A stretch of DNA of 64,000 bases, taken from NCBI GenBank assembly GCA_036873135.1, contig JAPTYO010000005.1, forward strand, positions 18,744,666-18,808,665, written 5' to 3'. Below the pieces are notes generated by a model. It saw only the letters and a program-made list of their open reading frames with translations. It had not been told where the DNA came from and searched no databases. Both the position numbers and the translations under genes were made by a program. Of the stretch, positions 33,197 to 44,599 are shown piece after piece; position 1 is the stretch's first letter; each line of letters starts with the position of its first letter. The stretch comes from Clarkia xantiana subsp. parviflora (Eukaryota > Streptophyta > Magnoliopsida > Myrtales > Onagraceae).

Positions 33197-34900
33197 TTAT
33201 TTTCCTTTGCCTTTTCCTAAAGACTCCACATGAGACTTCTTTTGATGCTTATTGCTTTGGTCGATATACTTCTTCATTTCTCCTTTTAAGATGAAGCTGT
33301 TTACATGGAATCTTAGGCTGACACAGCTGTCCGTCTCATGGCCATACACTTCACGATTTTCACACCATTTGCTTTCATCTTTTCCCAATGGGCCCTTGCG
33401 GAATTTAGAGGGTTTTTTTCCACAGCTTGGTCTCTTTCATTTCTTTCAAGAGGACAGACAACGGTGTGTTCAATGGAACACATTTGGCAAGATTGGTCTC
33501 TTTGAGCTTTTGGATGTCTGACTGGAATGGCCTCTTTTGTTTTTGTTGTCTCTTTTTCCAGGAAGCGTCTATCTTTTCCTCATTTATTGCCTTCAAGGTT
33601 CTTGTTGTAAGTCCTACGATTGGGACATCATCGTCATCAACAGGTTTTCTCCATCCCTCCTTGTGACGGATGTCAGCGTCGTCTTGGCTTGTCATCACGG
33701 AGGAACCTTCCTTGTGCCTTTTTGAGCGAGAGGTTGGAGGTTGTCTCCATGTCCCTTCTTGGTGTTGTGCTATCATATACGGGTTGTATGAGCGCGCAAC
33801 TCCTTGCCTTGTTTGTCGGTACTGGAAGGTTCCTTCCGTGTATTGCCCCTACTCCTTGGTGCGGTGTGTCTTGATGACTTGTGCTTCGGGACATTGCTCT
33901 TGTCTCCTTGGTTTGTCCGTTGTTTGGAGGCGGAGGTGGTGGTGGCGGGGTATATCCTAGGTTCCTTTGCATCTTTTGGAATGTAAGCAGCTCTTCGAGC
34001 GCGGCCATCATGGTAGGAGTAAAAAGTGGTAGCGGATTGACACCTTCATATTGGGGGACTCCTTCTTCTGGCATCCCGTAATGAAACTCTTCATTGATTT
34101 GCTTCTTAGGCTCAAATCCCAGCGGGGGTGTAACGTGCTTTGCATTGTGGACTCCTTGGTTATACTGTGCGAATGGCGCACTTCTTGTTGGCATGAAGAT
34201 AGCATTGGATGTGGCAACAGGCATGTGAGAGGATCCAAGTTGACTTCTTGTCGGCTTCTGCGTGGTTATGACCAAGGCGTCGTGGTGCAAATTGTTCTCT
34301 TTGTCCTTTGATGAGAGGCCAATGACATCTTTTATGGCAGCATCCTTCATGACGGCATCCTTTATGTCGGCATACTTCATGTCGGCATCCTGGGACTTGT
34401 GCATTGTCTTTGCAACGTACCCTGCTTGCTCGTATGACTTCTCGTCTCCAGCATCCAAGTCTCCATGGATCTCGTGCACGCTTTCCATCTTTTCTGAAAG
34501 GGATTCAATGTACATCGTATTCTGGACTTCATGGCCTTGTTGTGCGGAAGGCACACTGCTTGTTGGCATGGAGGATACGGCGTATCCTTGATTCTTTAGA
34601 GTCTCCCTGAATGAGATAAGTTCTTCAAGCGCATCCATCATGGGTGGTGTGACTGGTGGGAACTCTTCGTTCCTTTCTGTCCTTTGCTCGAACTCGTGCA
34701 CTGGTACCTCGTCTGGACGTCGGGACCATGCTGCGCGGAAGGCGCATTTACGGTTGACATGGAGGAGGCGGTAGACTCTACATCTGGAATGTGAGAAGGT
34801 CCTAGTTGGCTTCTCGTCGGCTTCGGCTTGTCTGCCCCCGCCTTCTTCGTACGTCTGCATGTCACAGCTTGCGGTATGGAACGGCTTCTTGCTCGAATAT
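33197..34900 (-). pseudogene. Decayed Tat-type Gag with internal duplication (element Tat-C)
   Basis: Homologous to the Tat-B Gag in several frames. From right to left, 34860-33673 encodes a low-complexity N-terminal part with two related segments (TPPMMDALEELISF...LKNQGY and TPTMMAALEELLTF...QRNLGY, each with KPTRSQLG upstream). 33500-33405 gives PLNTPLSVLLKEMKETKLW, matching PLNATPATVLKEMRNQKLW of Tat-B. 33370-33260 is the knuckle, with WCENREVYGHETDSC and then KGEMKKYID. The core Gag domain is missing and the frame changes at least twice. Confidence 0.7.
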
Positions 34901-34916
34901 CGCTGATGGCGCCAAG
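34900..34916 (-). other. Primer binding site of element Tat-C
   Basis: On minus the bases next to the LTR read (C)TTGGCGCCATCAGCG, closely like the Tat-A and Tat-B sites, and place the 5' LTR of a minus-oriented element at 34917. Confidence 0.6.
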
Positions 34917-35388
34917 TGTTGAGATCGTTTCCACTTGGGATATCTCAGACTGCTTTTCACGGACCTCGATCCACGAACTTACTTTGGCTTCTACCTCGAT
35001 CCCCGAACTAACTTTGGTTTCTGCCTCGATCTTCTATACGCCAGGTCCAGCAGAGCGGGCGATAACCAGCATGGAGAAGGGGGGGTGCTGGTTGTGCCCT
35101 CTCCGATGCTAAAGTCAAGATTTTAGAGAGAGAAAGGTAGAGAGAGGTCAGAGCACAAATAGCCAATTCTGCAGAGTTTCAAGTTAACTTATCAAATAGG
35201 AGGTCTAGGTCCCTATTTATAGGAAACCTAAGAAACCATAGCCGGTTTACAGGAAAACGCTTACCGACATCCAGGTTGGCTATGTGCGCACTGACTTTTC
35301 ATACTTAGTAAAAATAGGGGTAAGCGCGCAGTACTAGGGGTAAGCGCGCAGTGCGAGTCGGCAGTCCGACCATGTCGACGTCCGACAT
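34917..35388 (-). repeat. LTR of Tat-C, left part, interrupted by the LARD
   Basis: It begins TGTTGAGATCG. It has the shared block ccctctccgatgct (35098-35111) and a minus TATA (35213-35221, read CTATAAATA). It is cut at gacat (35384-35388) by the LARD and resumes at 43399. Confidence 0.65.
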
Positions 35389-36922
35389 TGTAAACACCTA
35401 ATTTTGGTCCGCGCATGACACGTTCAAAATGTCATATGTGACGCGTTAAAAAAAGTGGAAGCATTTAAATATGGAAGGTCGCGAAGTTTCTAAAGATAGG
35501 ACTGACTTAAATTAGGATAGTTATTTTTATTTATTGCAGATAATATTTGTTGAATATTTAGAGTATATTTTTTGAATATTTAGCATTTATGGTTAGAATA
35601 AATCTGTAATATTTATTTCCTAGTTAGCTTAGGCCTAGATTAGTATAAATATGGGTGATTTACAATGTAATGACACACAAAAAAATACAAAAAAGACGCA
35701 AGACATTATCGGACAAATTCGAAATTCGAAATTATCTTCTAGCTTTTGTGTCGAGATCATCGAACCATCATACAAGTCAAAGGCCATCAATTATTTATTA
35801 AGTCATTTTTTATATATATGTATGTATATAACTTGACATTTCTATGTTTGCATAATATTTCTTTGTTTATATAGTAATCTTCGATTGAGGAATTCAGATT
35901 GATGTGTGAATCACCGAATCATATAGAAGTCCATTTGTTAAATCAACAATGGCAACAACGACGTCGATCAGGTCACAGCTCCTCATCTCCGCTCCAAGCC
36001 AATCACTGCAGCTCTTTCCCGGCCAGTTCCGATGTTCACCGTGCTCCTCCAACGACCGTCCATCCACACTCGCCAGAGAAGCTTCGCTCGTCCATTCGTA
36101 CATTTCCACTACAGCCCAAGTCTCTGTTCACCCGGACCAGCAACGACCGTGGCCACCATCCGGACCAATTTCACCTCCTCTGGTGGTCGCTGCTCTACAC
36201 GACTTTCCCCGGAGTTCGCCGGAAGCCAGCCCGCCGTTGTCGTTTCAGTCGACTGGCCCTGCTCCGACCAAGTCCAGTGCTACCCAGCTGGTACAACTAA
36301 CCGCTTGCTTTGGTTGATTTCTGGCCTTCATCTCCTACAGCTGTTTCGTCCCTATAGGTAAACCTCTTATTCTATGTATACATTAATTATAATTTGTATT
36401 TAATGCATAATATTTATTTAATCAAACAATGAAAACCTAATTAAATAGTTGAGGTTTAATGCGCATGTGTACATGTTAAATATATCTTGTTTGGCTTTCA
36501 CTAGAGCATATTTGATAATTGTAATATTCTTATATTTAATCTGATAATAATTAATTATAATTTTATTTACTAATGTGTGTATAGCTCATAATCATTTAGC
36601 TGTTTTTCCTAATGTTACAAATTGTATATAGAGTAGTGGAAATTAAGTGAACTCCTAATGTTACAAATTGTATATAGAGTAGTGGAAATTAAGTGAACTG
36701 AGTACCGAAAGGGCGTGATTAATTCCATAAGTTTTAATTCGTAACAGAACCCCCGAACTCGTATTTCTGATCGTAGACTGATTTAATACCTAGGTGTTTA
36801 ATTAGTTATTCGCTTAGGTAATTTAGGATTCTAGTTAGCCTAATAATTAACTAGTGGCGACTCTTTTCAAAATCCACGTTTTCAAAACGTAATTCGTCGT
36901 AGGCCAGATTTTAGGTCCGACA
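35389..36922 (+). repeat. 5' LTR of the LARD
   Basis: 1534 bp. TATA box at 35643-35650 (tataaata). A GC-rich island (about 35940-36361) lies in an otherwise AT-rich LTR. A 46-bp stretch ending at about 36700 is present twice in tandem here and once in the 3' LTR; this accounts exactly for the length difference (1534 against 1488). Confidence 0.95.
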
Positions 36923-36925
36923 ATT

Positions 36926-36943
36926 TGGCGACTCTGCTGGGGA
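36926..36943 (+). other. Primer binding site of the LARD (tRNA-Arg type)
   Basis: TGGCGACTCTGCTGGGGA starts four bases after the LTR. It differs at one base from the complement of the 3' end of a plant tRNA-Arg as I remember it; this site type is typical of Ogre elements. Confidence 0.75.
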
Positions 36944-39830
36944 CGATTTAGAGGGTTCGGGCTCAGTATGTTCACTTTTTGCCATGTTAGAAGTTTGTTA
37001 TTTTTATTTTTATTTCATAGATATAACTTGTTTTTTTTGTGATTTCAGGTGTGGAGTTAAGTTTTTATTATGACTAACTATTTTTCTTTGTTGTGTATGT
37101 ATTATTTAAATCCGCACACACCCACTTTAGTGTAATACCCAAAATTCCTAAAACCCATGGCAACTAGGAAACCCAGAGAGTTAGTAAGGGTAAGACCGCG
37201 CGGTTGAGCCGCCGGAACGACTCAGAACAACTCCACTCGCTTGTGAAGGTCCTGTGATCCCTGTGATGGGGAGAGGAAACCACCTTGTCGGGAACCTATC
37301 AGTGGAACCTACCTTGTAGAGCAAAGCCACACATTTTTTTTTACCCTCCTAACATGTCGTGTTTTATCAGTTTTTTTGTAAAGAGGTTATCATGTAAATT
37401 GTAAGTTTTTTCTAACCGTGTAACTTTATTTCTCATGCATTCATCTCATCGCATTTTAAAAAAACAGAAAAACTTTTTTTTTTTTTTTTTTTCAGCTAAG
37501 TAGTTAGTCATTTAGTTATAGAAGTTTTCTTTCCAAACATGCATTTCGTATGCATTGTTTTTTTTTTTTTAAAAAAACCTCTTACTTGAATTTTTTTTAT
37601 TTCAAACTTGCGTTTCATACGCATTATTTTTTTAAAAAAATTTCAGGTAAGTTGTAATTTTGGTTAGTGCGTCGCATATGTGGTGCCTTTGAAAAAAACA
37701 TTTTAGGAAAAATTGTAATTCCTCTTTAGCTATTAGAGCTTCTAATTTCGAACGTGCATTCCATATGCATCATTTTAAAAAAACTTTTTAACTGAATTGT
37801 TTTATTTTTAATAATGCATCTAATATGCGTTAATTTTAAAAAAAACTTGTTAGATGAATCGAAAGCTCTCTTAGTTTTAGGGCTCTATGTTTAAAAAAAA
37901 CCTTTTACCTGGTTTTTTTTAATCAAAAGACGTGCATCTCATATGCATTATTTTCGATAAAATCTTTCAGGTAAATTGTAATTTTTCTTAGTTGTAGAAC
38001 TTTCATTTTTAACTTTGCATCTTGTATTTATTTTTGAGCATTTCATATGCGTTTAAAAAAACTTTTCACCTGATATTTTAATTTTGAGCAACCAAGATGT
38101 ATTGATTTTTTTTCCTCGTTAAAAAAATAACAAAAACAAAAAAAACTTTTCATGTAACTTGTAAATTTTCTTAACTGTAGAAATTTCATTTCAAGTGTGC
38201 ATCTCATGTACATCTCATAGGCATTTTTTTAGGAAAAACGATTCTTCTCTTAGTTGTTGAGCTTCTAATTCCAAACATGCATTGCATTTGCATTTGTTTT
38301 ATAAAAAAAACTTTACCTGGATTTTCCATTTTGTATATATGTATCATTCAGGTAAACTGGTTGTAAGTTGTAACTTTCTTAACAGTTGAACTTTAACTTC
38401 GAGCATGCATGAGCATTAAAAAAAACTCAAAGTGTCATTCATTTTTTCTCAGAGGTGTAATACACTTTTTCGACAAGATCTTCATTTCAACCTTCGCATA
38501 AGCTAGCGTTTTAAAAAAAAGAGATTTGATTCCATTTTTTTGAGAAAATAGTTTAACTGTGCAGTTGAGTGCGACTATTCGAGTTTAAACAAAGGACAAG
38601 AAAACCTTTTTGAGATACCTTGTTTTGAGCATCTGTCCTGCGTTCGAGCCAGATAGTGCACTCTGCGAATTCAGTAAACTCCAAGCTAGTGCAAAACACC
38701 TTAGATCATAAATTTTGATTCTTTCTGAAATATAATCAAAATTATGAAATGAATGACATCAGAAGTTTTCCAAAAAATCATGCATGACTTCTTTTATTCT
38801 TTATACTAACTTTCGTGTTTGGTCTTTTCAGGTACCCTTGGATAGGCATCCGGTACATATAAGTTCTGTCGACCAAATGAGGCAGCCAAAAAAACATGCA
38901 GTCATCCAGTTGCAGGAAGAACAAATTGCACACTCACGATATTCAACGCTCAGGTACGATGAATTGTACTTAATTTTTCCTTGAGATTTGAGTGTCCCTG
39001 CTCTTTTTGCAGATCAGACGACCACTTCGACGAGATCGAAACCACGTGAAGTGTGACTGCTCCAAAGAACTTACATGTCAAAATTCCACCCACCATTTGT
39101 GGAATTCATACACGTCCCCGAACCAAGTTGTACATCTGTTTTACGGTGAGGTCTAAAACGGTCGGTGGTAACCAAGGGGCATCTCCTATTGAGATCGGTC
39201 ATGTTCGAAGATGGGAAAATATCAAGAGATCAGCAAGAGTCTCGTGAAGATTCAATGTGCTGATCAATGAACATTTTGGATGTCAAGCAAAGAAAACATT
39301 ATTGTTGGTGCCTTCCATCAGAGGTCCAGGGGCATTTACTTTCTTGGAGGTGTTCATATACAAGTTGAGATTTCTAGATGGAGCAGGAAAATCAGGACAT
39401 GCAACAGATCCATTTACATATGGAGCAAATTTCCATTAAAAATGTCAGGCACCCAGGTAAGAGAAGTCGTGATTAATTTTCTCCCCGAAATTTGATTTTT
39501 GTCCTTACTCATTGTGCAGCTCGGATAATCATCCAAATAAAAGCCTATGAAGAGCACATCTCGTGCACGACCCTTTGCTCGCCAACCATTCTTGTGTCAG
39601 TTGCCGAATTTATCTCAATGCGGACTACTCCACGTCATCCATGTGTGTTCATTGGCCAGGCCATTCATCCTGCATGCGACGAGCCTAACCCGGTAGGTGC
39701 TAGCCATGGGGCATCCCCAGACGAGATTGAGCAATAACCGGGGCACTTGAGAAGCCGAGATTAGAAATCACTTTCTACGTTATCCATTGGTTGTAAGGTC
39801 CATCCAGGGCGTCGACACGATCGACATATT
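36944..39830. other. LARD interior, left half: A/T-tract repeats, no genes
   Basis: 37330-38540 consists of degenerate units of roughly 90-110 bp that alternate T- and A-tracts (ttttaaaaaa) with 'gcatctcatatgcatt' words. 38780-39780 is more mixed in composition and has short frames (38784-38984, 39053-39247, 39492-39737), each after a 'ttttcaggt' or 'tgcag' word. They might be worn exons, but no motif is recognised. Confidence 0.5.
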
Positions 39831-39939
39831 TTGACTCAATCAACTGAGTCCTTCTCTAGAAGATGTTTTGAATTAGAAATTTCAGATTTGCCACTAGGGG
39901 CATGTACATAATTGTTGTTGATTATTTTCGTTAAATTTA

Positions 39940-40038
39940 CGTTTTTAAAAAAAAAAACAAAAAAAAAAGCAAGCAAAAAAGGCAAAAAAAAAAAGAAAGC
40001 AAAAAAAAAAAAAAAAAACAAGCAAAAGGGCAAAAAAA
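39940..40038. repeat. A-rich tract
   Basis: Nearly pure A with scattered G and C ('aaaaaaaaagcaagcaaaaaaggc'), followed by a T-run. A similar A-rich tract is at about 40905-40970. The lysine-rich frames over these tracts are low-complexity by-products. Confidence 0.8.
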
Positions 40039-40050
40039 CTTTTTTTTTTT

Positions 40051-40745
40051 AGGGTCACAGCCGCCCTTTAATTGGCTACCGATAAAAATAAAGAGAGTGC
40101 TCATGCATATTTTGTGAGAGCAGTGAAGAAATAAAAGGGTCACAGTTGTCCCTAAATCAACTACAGATAAAAAGGGTCAAAGTCGTCCCTAAAACGACTA
40201 CAAAGAAAGGGCCACAGCCACCCTTCAAATGGCTACAGATAAAGAGCGCTCCTGCAAGATCAAAAGTGGGAAATATGTGAAAGGGCCACAACCACCCTCC
40301 AAACGGCTACGAATAAAAAGTGACCCCGCGAACCCTGTGAGGGCGGGAGAATAAAAAGGGCCACAGCCACCCTTAAAATGGCTACACAAAAAGAGTGATC
40401 TCGCGAACCCGGTGAGGGCGGGATGATAAAATAAAGGGTCACAGTCGTCCCTCAAACGGCTACAGTCAAAAGGGCGATCCCGAAACATCGATGACGGATA
40501 TTAAGTGAAAGGCCCACAACCACCCTCAAAATGGTTACATACAAAGAGTGTTTCCCGGATCAGAGACAAGGAATGAAGGGCGACAGCCACCCTCCAAATG
40601 GCTACAATAAAAAAAGCTACCGCAACATTGAAGATGGTGAGGAAAAGGTCAAAGTCACCCTCCAAATGGCTACAAGTACTCCCGCATCGAGGAGGAAAAT
40701 AAAGTACGGGTCACAGCCACTGTTTGATCGGCTACCATGTAAAGT
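40051..40745 (+). repeat. Tandem array of covarying hairpins in the LARD
   Basis: About eleven units of the form 'gggYcaca-STEM-ccctNaaa-STEM-ac', 35-75 bp apart. Stem pairs seen: AGTTG/CAACT (40144), AGTCGT/ACGACT (40181), AGCCA/TGGCT (40216 and about 40353), AGTCGT/ACGGCT (about 40443), AACCA/TGGTT (about 40516), AGCCA/TGGCT (about 40580). Both arms change together, keeping pairing, while the loop stays CCCTNNAAA. One unit (about 40290) pairs imperfectly. Confidence 0.8.
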
Positions 40746-41067
40746 GTGCTTCCGCTAGGTTGAAAACTCGAAAGGGCGACCTAGGCAAAATCAGGAAATG
40801 AGAGGCATGGTTGCAAGTTCAGGAATTGCAATCATGGCAAAAGGAGAGAAAATAAAAAGCTGAGGGGCATGGTCGGAGATCTCTCAATCGGCTGTGGCAA
40901 AAGGAGAGAAAAAAAGAAATTCAAAAAAAAAAAAAAAAAAGAAGAAAAACGAAAAAAGAAAAAAGAGAAAGATCTTGCTAAGTTGTCGCGTCATGCGCAG
41001 TTTAGGCAAAAATTAGGGACAAACATTCATGAGCATGTGTATTTTCAACGATACAGCGTCTTCAAAG

Positions 41068-41345
41068 TCAACTTCGTGACAGGCGGGACGGTTACAGTCT
41101 GCTCTCGCAAGTCACCATTCAAGGATGAGTAGGACTGTTACAGTCTGTTCCTACTAGTCAACTTCACGGCAAGCAGGACGGTTACAGTCTGCTCTCGCAA
41201 GTCACCATTCAAGGATGAGTAGGACTGTTACAGTCTGTTCCTAAGAGTCAACTTCACGGCAAGCGGGACGGTTAGAGTCTGCTCTCGCGAGTCACCATTC
41301 AAGGATGAGTAGGACTGTTACAGTCAGTTCCTACAAGTCACAACC
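41068..41345. repeat. Three tandem copies of an approximately 89-bp unit in the LARD
   Basis: Copies start at about 41068, 41157 and 41246 with 'gtcaacttc', each with 'gggacggtta', 'gtctgctctcgc', 'caccattcaaggatgagtag' and 'gactgttacagtc'. They differ at only a few positions. Confidence 0.9.
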
Positions 41346-41419
41346 GACAATCAGGATCTGAAGTTTTCCAGCTTTCTAAGAGTCACCCCCGACGAACGAA
41401 CCTTAGTATTCAGTCTTCG

Positions 41420-41775
41420 CAAGTCATGCCACTGGAGGCTTTTTCTTGTCGCTCGCCACTGGAGGCATCGTCGATCAAGATTTTACTTTACTGCACGCCA
41501 CTGGAGGCTTTACTTTTCTGCATGCCACTGGAGGCTTTACTTTCTGCACCGCCAACGGAGGCACCGCCAACAGGGGCACCGCCGACCGAGGCTTTACTTT
41601 TCCACACGCTACTGGAGGCTTTACTTTTCCGCACTACCAATGGAGGCATTGCGAACAGGGGCACCGCCTACGGAGGTTCTACTTTCTACATCGCCAACAG
41701 GGGCACGCTAATGGAGGCACCGCCAACAGGGGCACGGCCGACAGAGGCTCTACTTTTTTGCACTTTCCGAAATAA
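41420..41775. repeat. Short tandem repeats 'cactggaggctttactttt' in the LARD
   Basis: Units of about 27-33 bp alternate 'gccactggaggctttacttttctgca' with 'ccgccaacaggggcac'. An open frame runs over them (41426-41935), giving repeated PLEALLF and PTEA, which I regard as a by-product. Confidence 0.75.
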
Positions 41776-41891
41776 GCCAGGAGTTTCCTTGAAGATTCGA
41801 AGACTCGAAAGAAGATATACTTCCCAACCAAAATTAGTGTTTACTAGTCTTTGGTCAAATCCCATCGAAGTTGTTCTACGGGAATTCGCCC

Positions 41892-41905
41892 AAAAAGGGG
41901 CAATC
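41892..41905 (+). other. Polypurine tract of the LARD
   Basis: AAAAAGGGGCAATC lies directly before the 3' LTR start TGTAAACACC. Confidence 0.8.
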
Positions 41906-43393
41906 TGTAAACACCTAATTTTGGTCCGCGCATGACACGTTCAAAATGTCATATGTGACGCGTTAAAAAAAGTGGAAGCATTTAAATATGGAAGGTCGCG
42001 AAGTTTCTAAAGATAGGACTGACTTAAATTAGGATAGTTATTTTTATTTATTGCAGATAATATTTGTTGAATATTTAGAGTATATTTTTTGAATATTTAG
42101 CATTTATGGTTAGAATAAATCTGTAATATTTATTTCCTAGTTAGCTTAGGCCTAGATTAGTATAAATATGAGTGATTTACAATGTAATGACACACAAAAA
42201 AATACAAAAAAGACGCAAGACATTATCGGACAAATTCGAAATTCGAAATTATCTTCTAGCTTTTGTGTCGAGATCATCGAACCATCATACAAGTCAAAGG
42301 CCATCAATTATTTATTAAGTCATTTTTTATATATATGTATGTATATAACTTGACATTTCTATGTTTGCATAATATTTCTTTGTTTATATAGTAATCTTCG
42401 ATTGAGGAATTCAGATTGATGTGTGAATCACCGAATCATATAGAAGTCCATTTGTTAAATCAACAATGGCAACAACGACGTCGATCAGGTCACAGCTCCT
42501 CATCTCCGCTCCAAGCCAATCACTGCAGCTCTTTCCCGGCCAGTTCCGATGTTCACCGTGCTCCTCCAACGACCGTCCATCCACACTCGCCAGAGAAGCT
42601 TCGCTCGTCCATTCGTACATTTCCACTACAGCCCAAGTCTCTGTTCACCCGGACCAGCAACGACCGTGGCCACCATCCGGACCAATTTCACCTCCTCTGG
42701 TGGTCGCTGCTCTACACGACTTTCCCCGGAGTTCGCCGGAAGCCAGCCCGCCGTTGTCGTTTCAGTCGACTGGCCCTGCTCCGACCAAGTCCAGTGCTAC
42801 CCAGCTGGTACAACTAACCGCTTGCTTTGGTTGATTTCTGGCCTTCATCTCCTACAGCTGTTTCGTCCCTATAGGTAAACCTCTTATTCTATGTATACAT
42901 TAATTATAATTTGTATTTAATGCATAATATTTATTTAATCAAACAATGAAAACCTAATTAAATAGTTGAGGTTTAATGCGCATGTGTACATGTTAAATAT
43001 ATCTTGTTTGGCTTTCACTAGAGCATATTTGATAATTGTAATATTCTTATATTTAATCTGATAATAATTAATTATAATTTTATTTACTAATGTGTGTATA
43101 GCTCATAATCATTTAGCTGTTTTTCCTAATGTTACAAATTGTATATAGAGTAGTGGCAATTAAGTGAATTGAGTACCGAAATGGCGTGATTAATTCCATA
43201 AGTTTTAATTCGTAACAGAACCGCCGAACTCGTATTTCTGATCGTAGACTGATTTAATACCTAGGTGTTTAATTAGTTATTCGCTTAGGTAATTTAGGAT
43301 TCTAGTTAGCCTAATAATTAACTAGTGGCGGCTCTTTTCAAAATCCACGTTTTCAAAACGTAATTCGTCGTAGGCCAGATTTTAGGTCCGACA
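41906..43393 (+). repeat. 3' LTR of the LARD
   Basis: 1488 bp, near-identical to 35389-36922 apart from the missing 46-bp duplicate. It is followed by the duplication gacat at 43394-43398. Confidence 0.95.
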
Positions 43394-43398
43394 GACAT

Positions 43399-43559
43399 GG
43401 TCCGGATTGTCACGGCAATCCGGAGGTCCCCGGTCCGGGTGCTGCCCGTATCCGGACCGTTTTGACCCGGGGTGACCACGGTAAAATTCGTTTGTGGTGC
43501 TGACGTGTTTGCGAGGTCCGAAACGTAAATACGAACTCGAATTGGACAGAAATCCAACA
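43399..43559 (-). repeat. LTR of Tat-C, right part (end uncertain)
   Basis: This continues the LTR cut at 35388 ('gacatggtccgg...'). The proposed end at 43559 rests only on a terminal 'aaatccaaca', similar to the ends of the Tat-A and Tat-B LTRs. No second copy is present to confirm it. Confidence 0.35.
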
Positions 43560-44590
43560 CCTTTAATATGCTTCGTGCTTCCAAATATTTCATACGAGGT
43601 TTGCTGTGCGACCGGCGGATACGACGGGCATCGTGCTACTCATCTGTTATGAGTGTTGTAGCGCCTTCAGAACGTTGATTCCCTTTTCTCAAATCAACCT
43701 GTTATAAATAACATTTATACATATTGTACCACGTTTTATCCTAGGTCAACTGATAATTCTCCATTTGCCTAGTTTCTACATAGGAACACTTCCAAGGCAT
43801 CCGTATAAGTATTCACAACCTTCAACTAATATCCGGCTGGTGGCCACCTTAGTGAATACAAGAGTCGGTGAATTATATGTGAACTTGAACATCCCCATCG
43901 CTCATACCCTTAGTCAAACCCAACCGGTTTCCAAAGACGTGGTCACTGGGTCTTTTTGTTCTGCACTACGCTCGTAAGCCGGGAAGCGAGCATTGGGCCT
44001 GACCTTAGGTATGAGTTCTGAGTCCATGAGGATACTTTGGGTGCCTCTTCATAAGGCTCCCGGGATCAATCACACGCTCGAGGTGAAGAAGTTTTCTCCC
44101 GCCAGAATCACGAGGATTCTTTTCCTAGCACAATCGAGCTGTGACCCCATGGTCGTACATGGCACACGTAGTGTGAAGCACGCTTTGATAGCATACCTGA
44201 AACTTTTGGGTCAACAGGAATGAGACATGTCAATCATGCTATCGCAAATTTTCATCTGGCCCAAAATGTGGATTTATGACGAACGAAGTTCATCATGGCG
44301 ATCTGCAGGACGAAGATCGTGTCGAGTTACTTCGACAATAGATAATCGTTCTACGTAATCAGGTTTATCCCCCTGATTCTTAGCAAGCCTTGCATAGTAG
44401 AGACCTCCCTCCACCGCAAGACGACCGTACCTGCGTGACTAGGTAAGGCCCACATTCCACATAGTTTTGGCAGAGGATTGCGTCCTCCTACGACTTAGTT
44501 TATAGACCGTAAATTTGATGTAATCAAAACATTATGACGTCGATTGATCATAAACTCAGTTGCAATTCTTTTGCTTTCAACATGTAACTT
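43560..44590. other. Non-coding stretch, probably 3' end and LTR of the Copia element
   Basis: No gene is supported. It lies directly downstream (on minus) of the Copia RNase H end at about 44600, so it should contain that element's 3' LTR, but I could not fix the borders. Short frames at 43765-43977 and 43993-44223 have no motif. Confidence 0.35.
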
Positions 44591-44599
44591 TATAATATC

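Larger units (their letters stand above)
35389..43393 (+). mobile_element. Young 8-kb non-coding LTR retrotransposon (LARD)
   Basis: Direct LTRs 35389-36922 and 41906-43393 start TGTAAACACC and end GGTCCGACA. The whole is flanked by a perfect 5-bp duplication gacat (35384-35388 and 43394-43398). A primer site (36926-36943) and a purine tract (41892-41905) are in place, but the 5-kb interior codes for no Gag or Pol. The LTRs differ by one 46-bp duplication and about six base changes, so the insertion is recent and must have used proteins made elsewhere. The tRNA-Arg-type primer site points to Ogre-like partners. Confidence 0.93.

Noticed and set aside
35899..36361. Overlapping open frames of 133, 122 and 109 codons in the LARD LTR, repeated at 42416-42878
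   Set aside because: They are GC-rich, overlap in three frames, lack motifs and lie in a non-coding LTR. Identity between the two LTRs only reflects the recent insertion.
39836..40143. Phe/Lys-rich frames on minus
   Set aside because: Translations of A- and T-tracts; low complexity with no coding signal.
41426..41935. Frame of 169 codons with repeated PLEALLF
   Set aside because: It is the translation of a short tandem repeat and enters the LTR at its end; a second frame is equally open.
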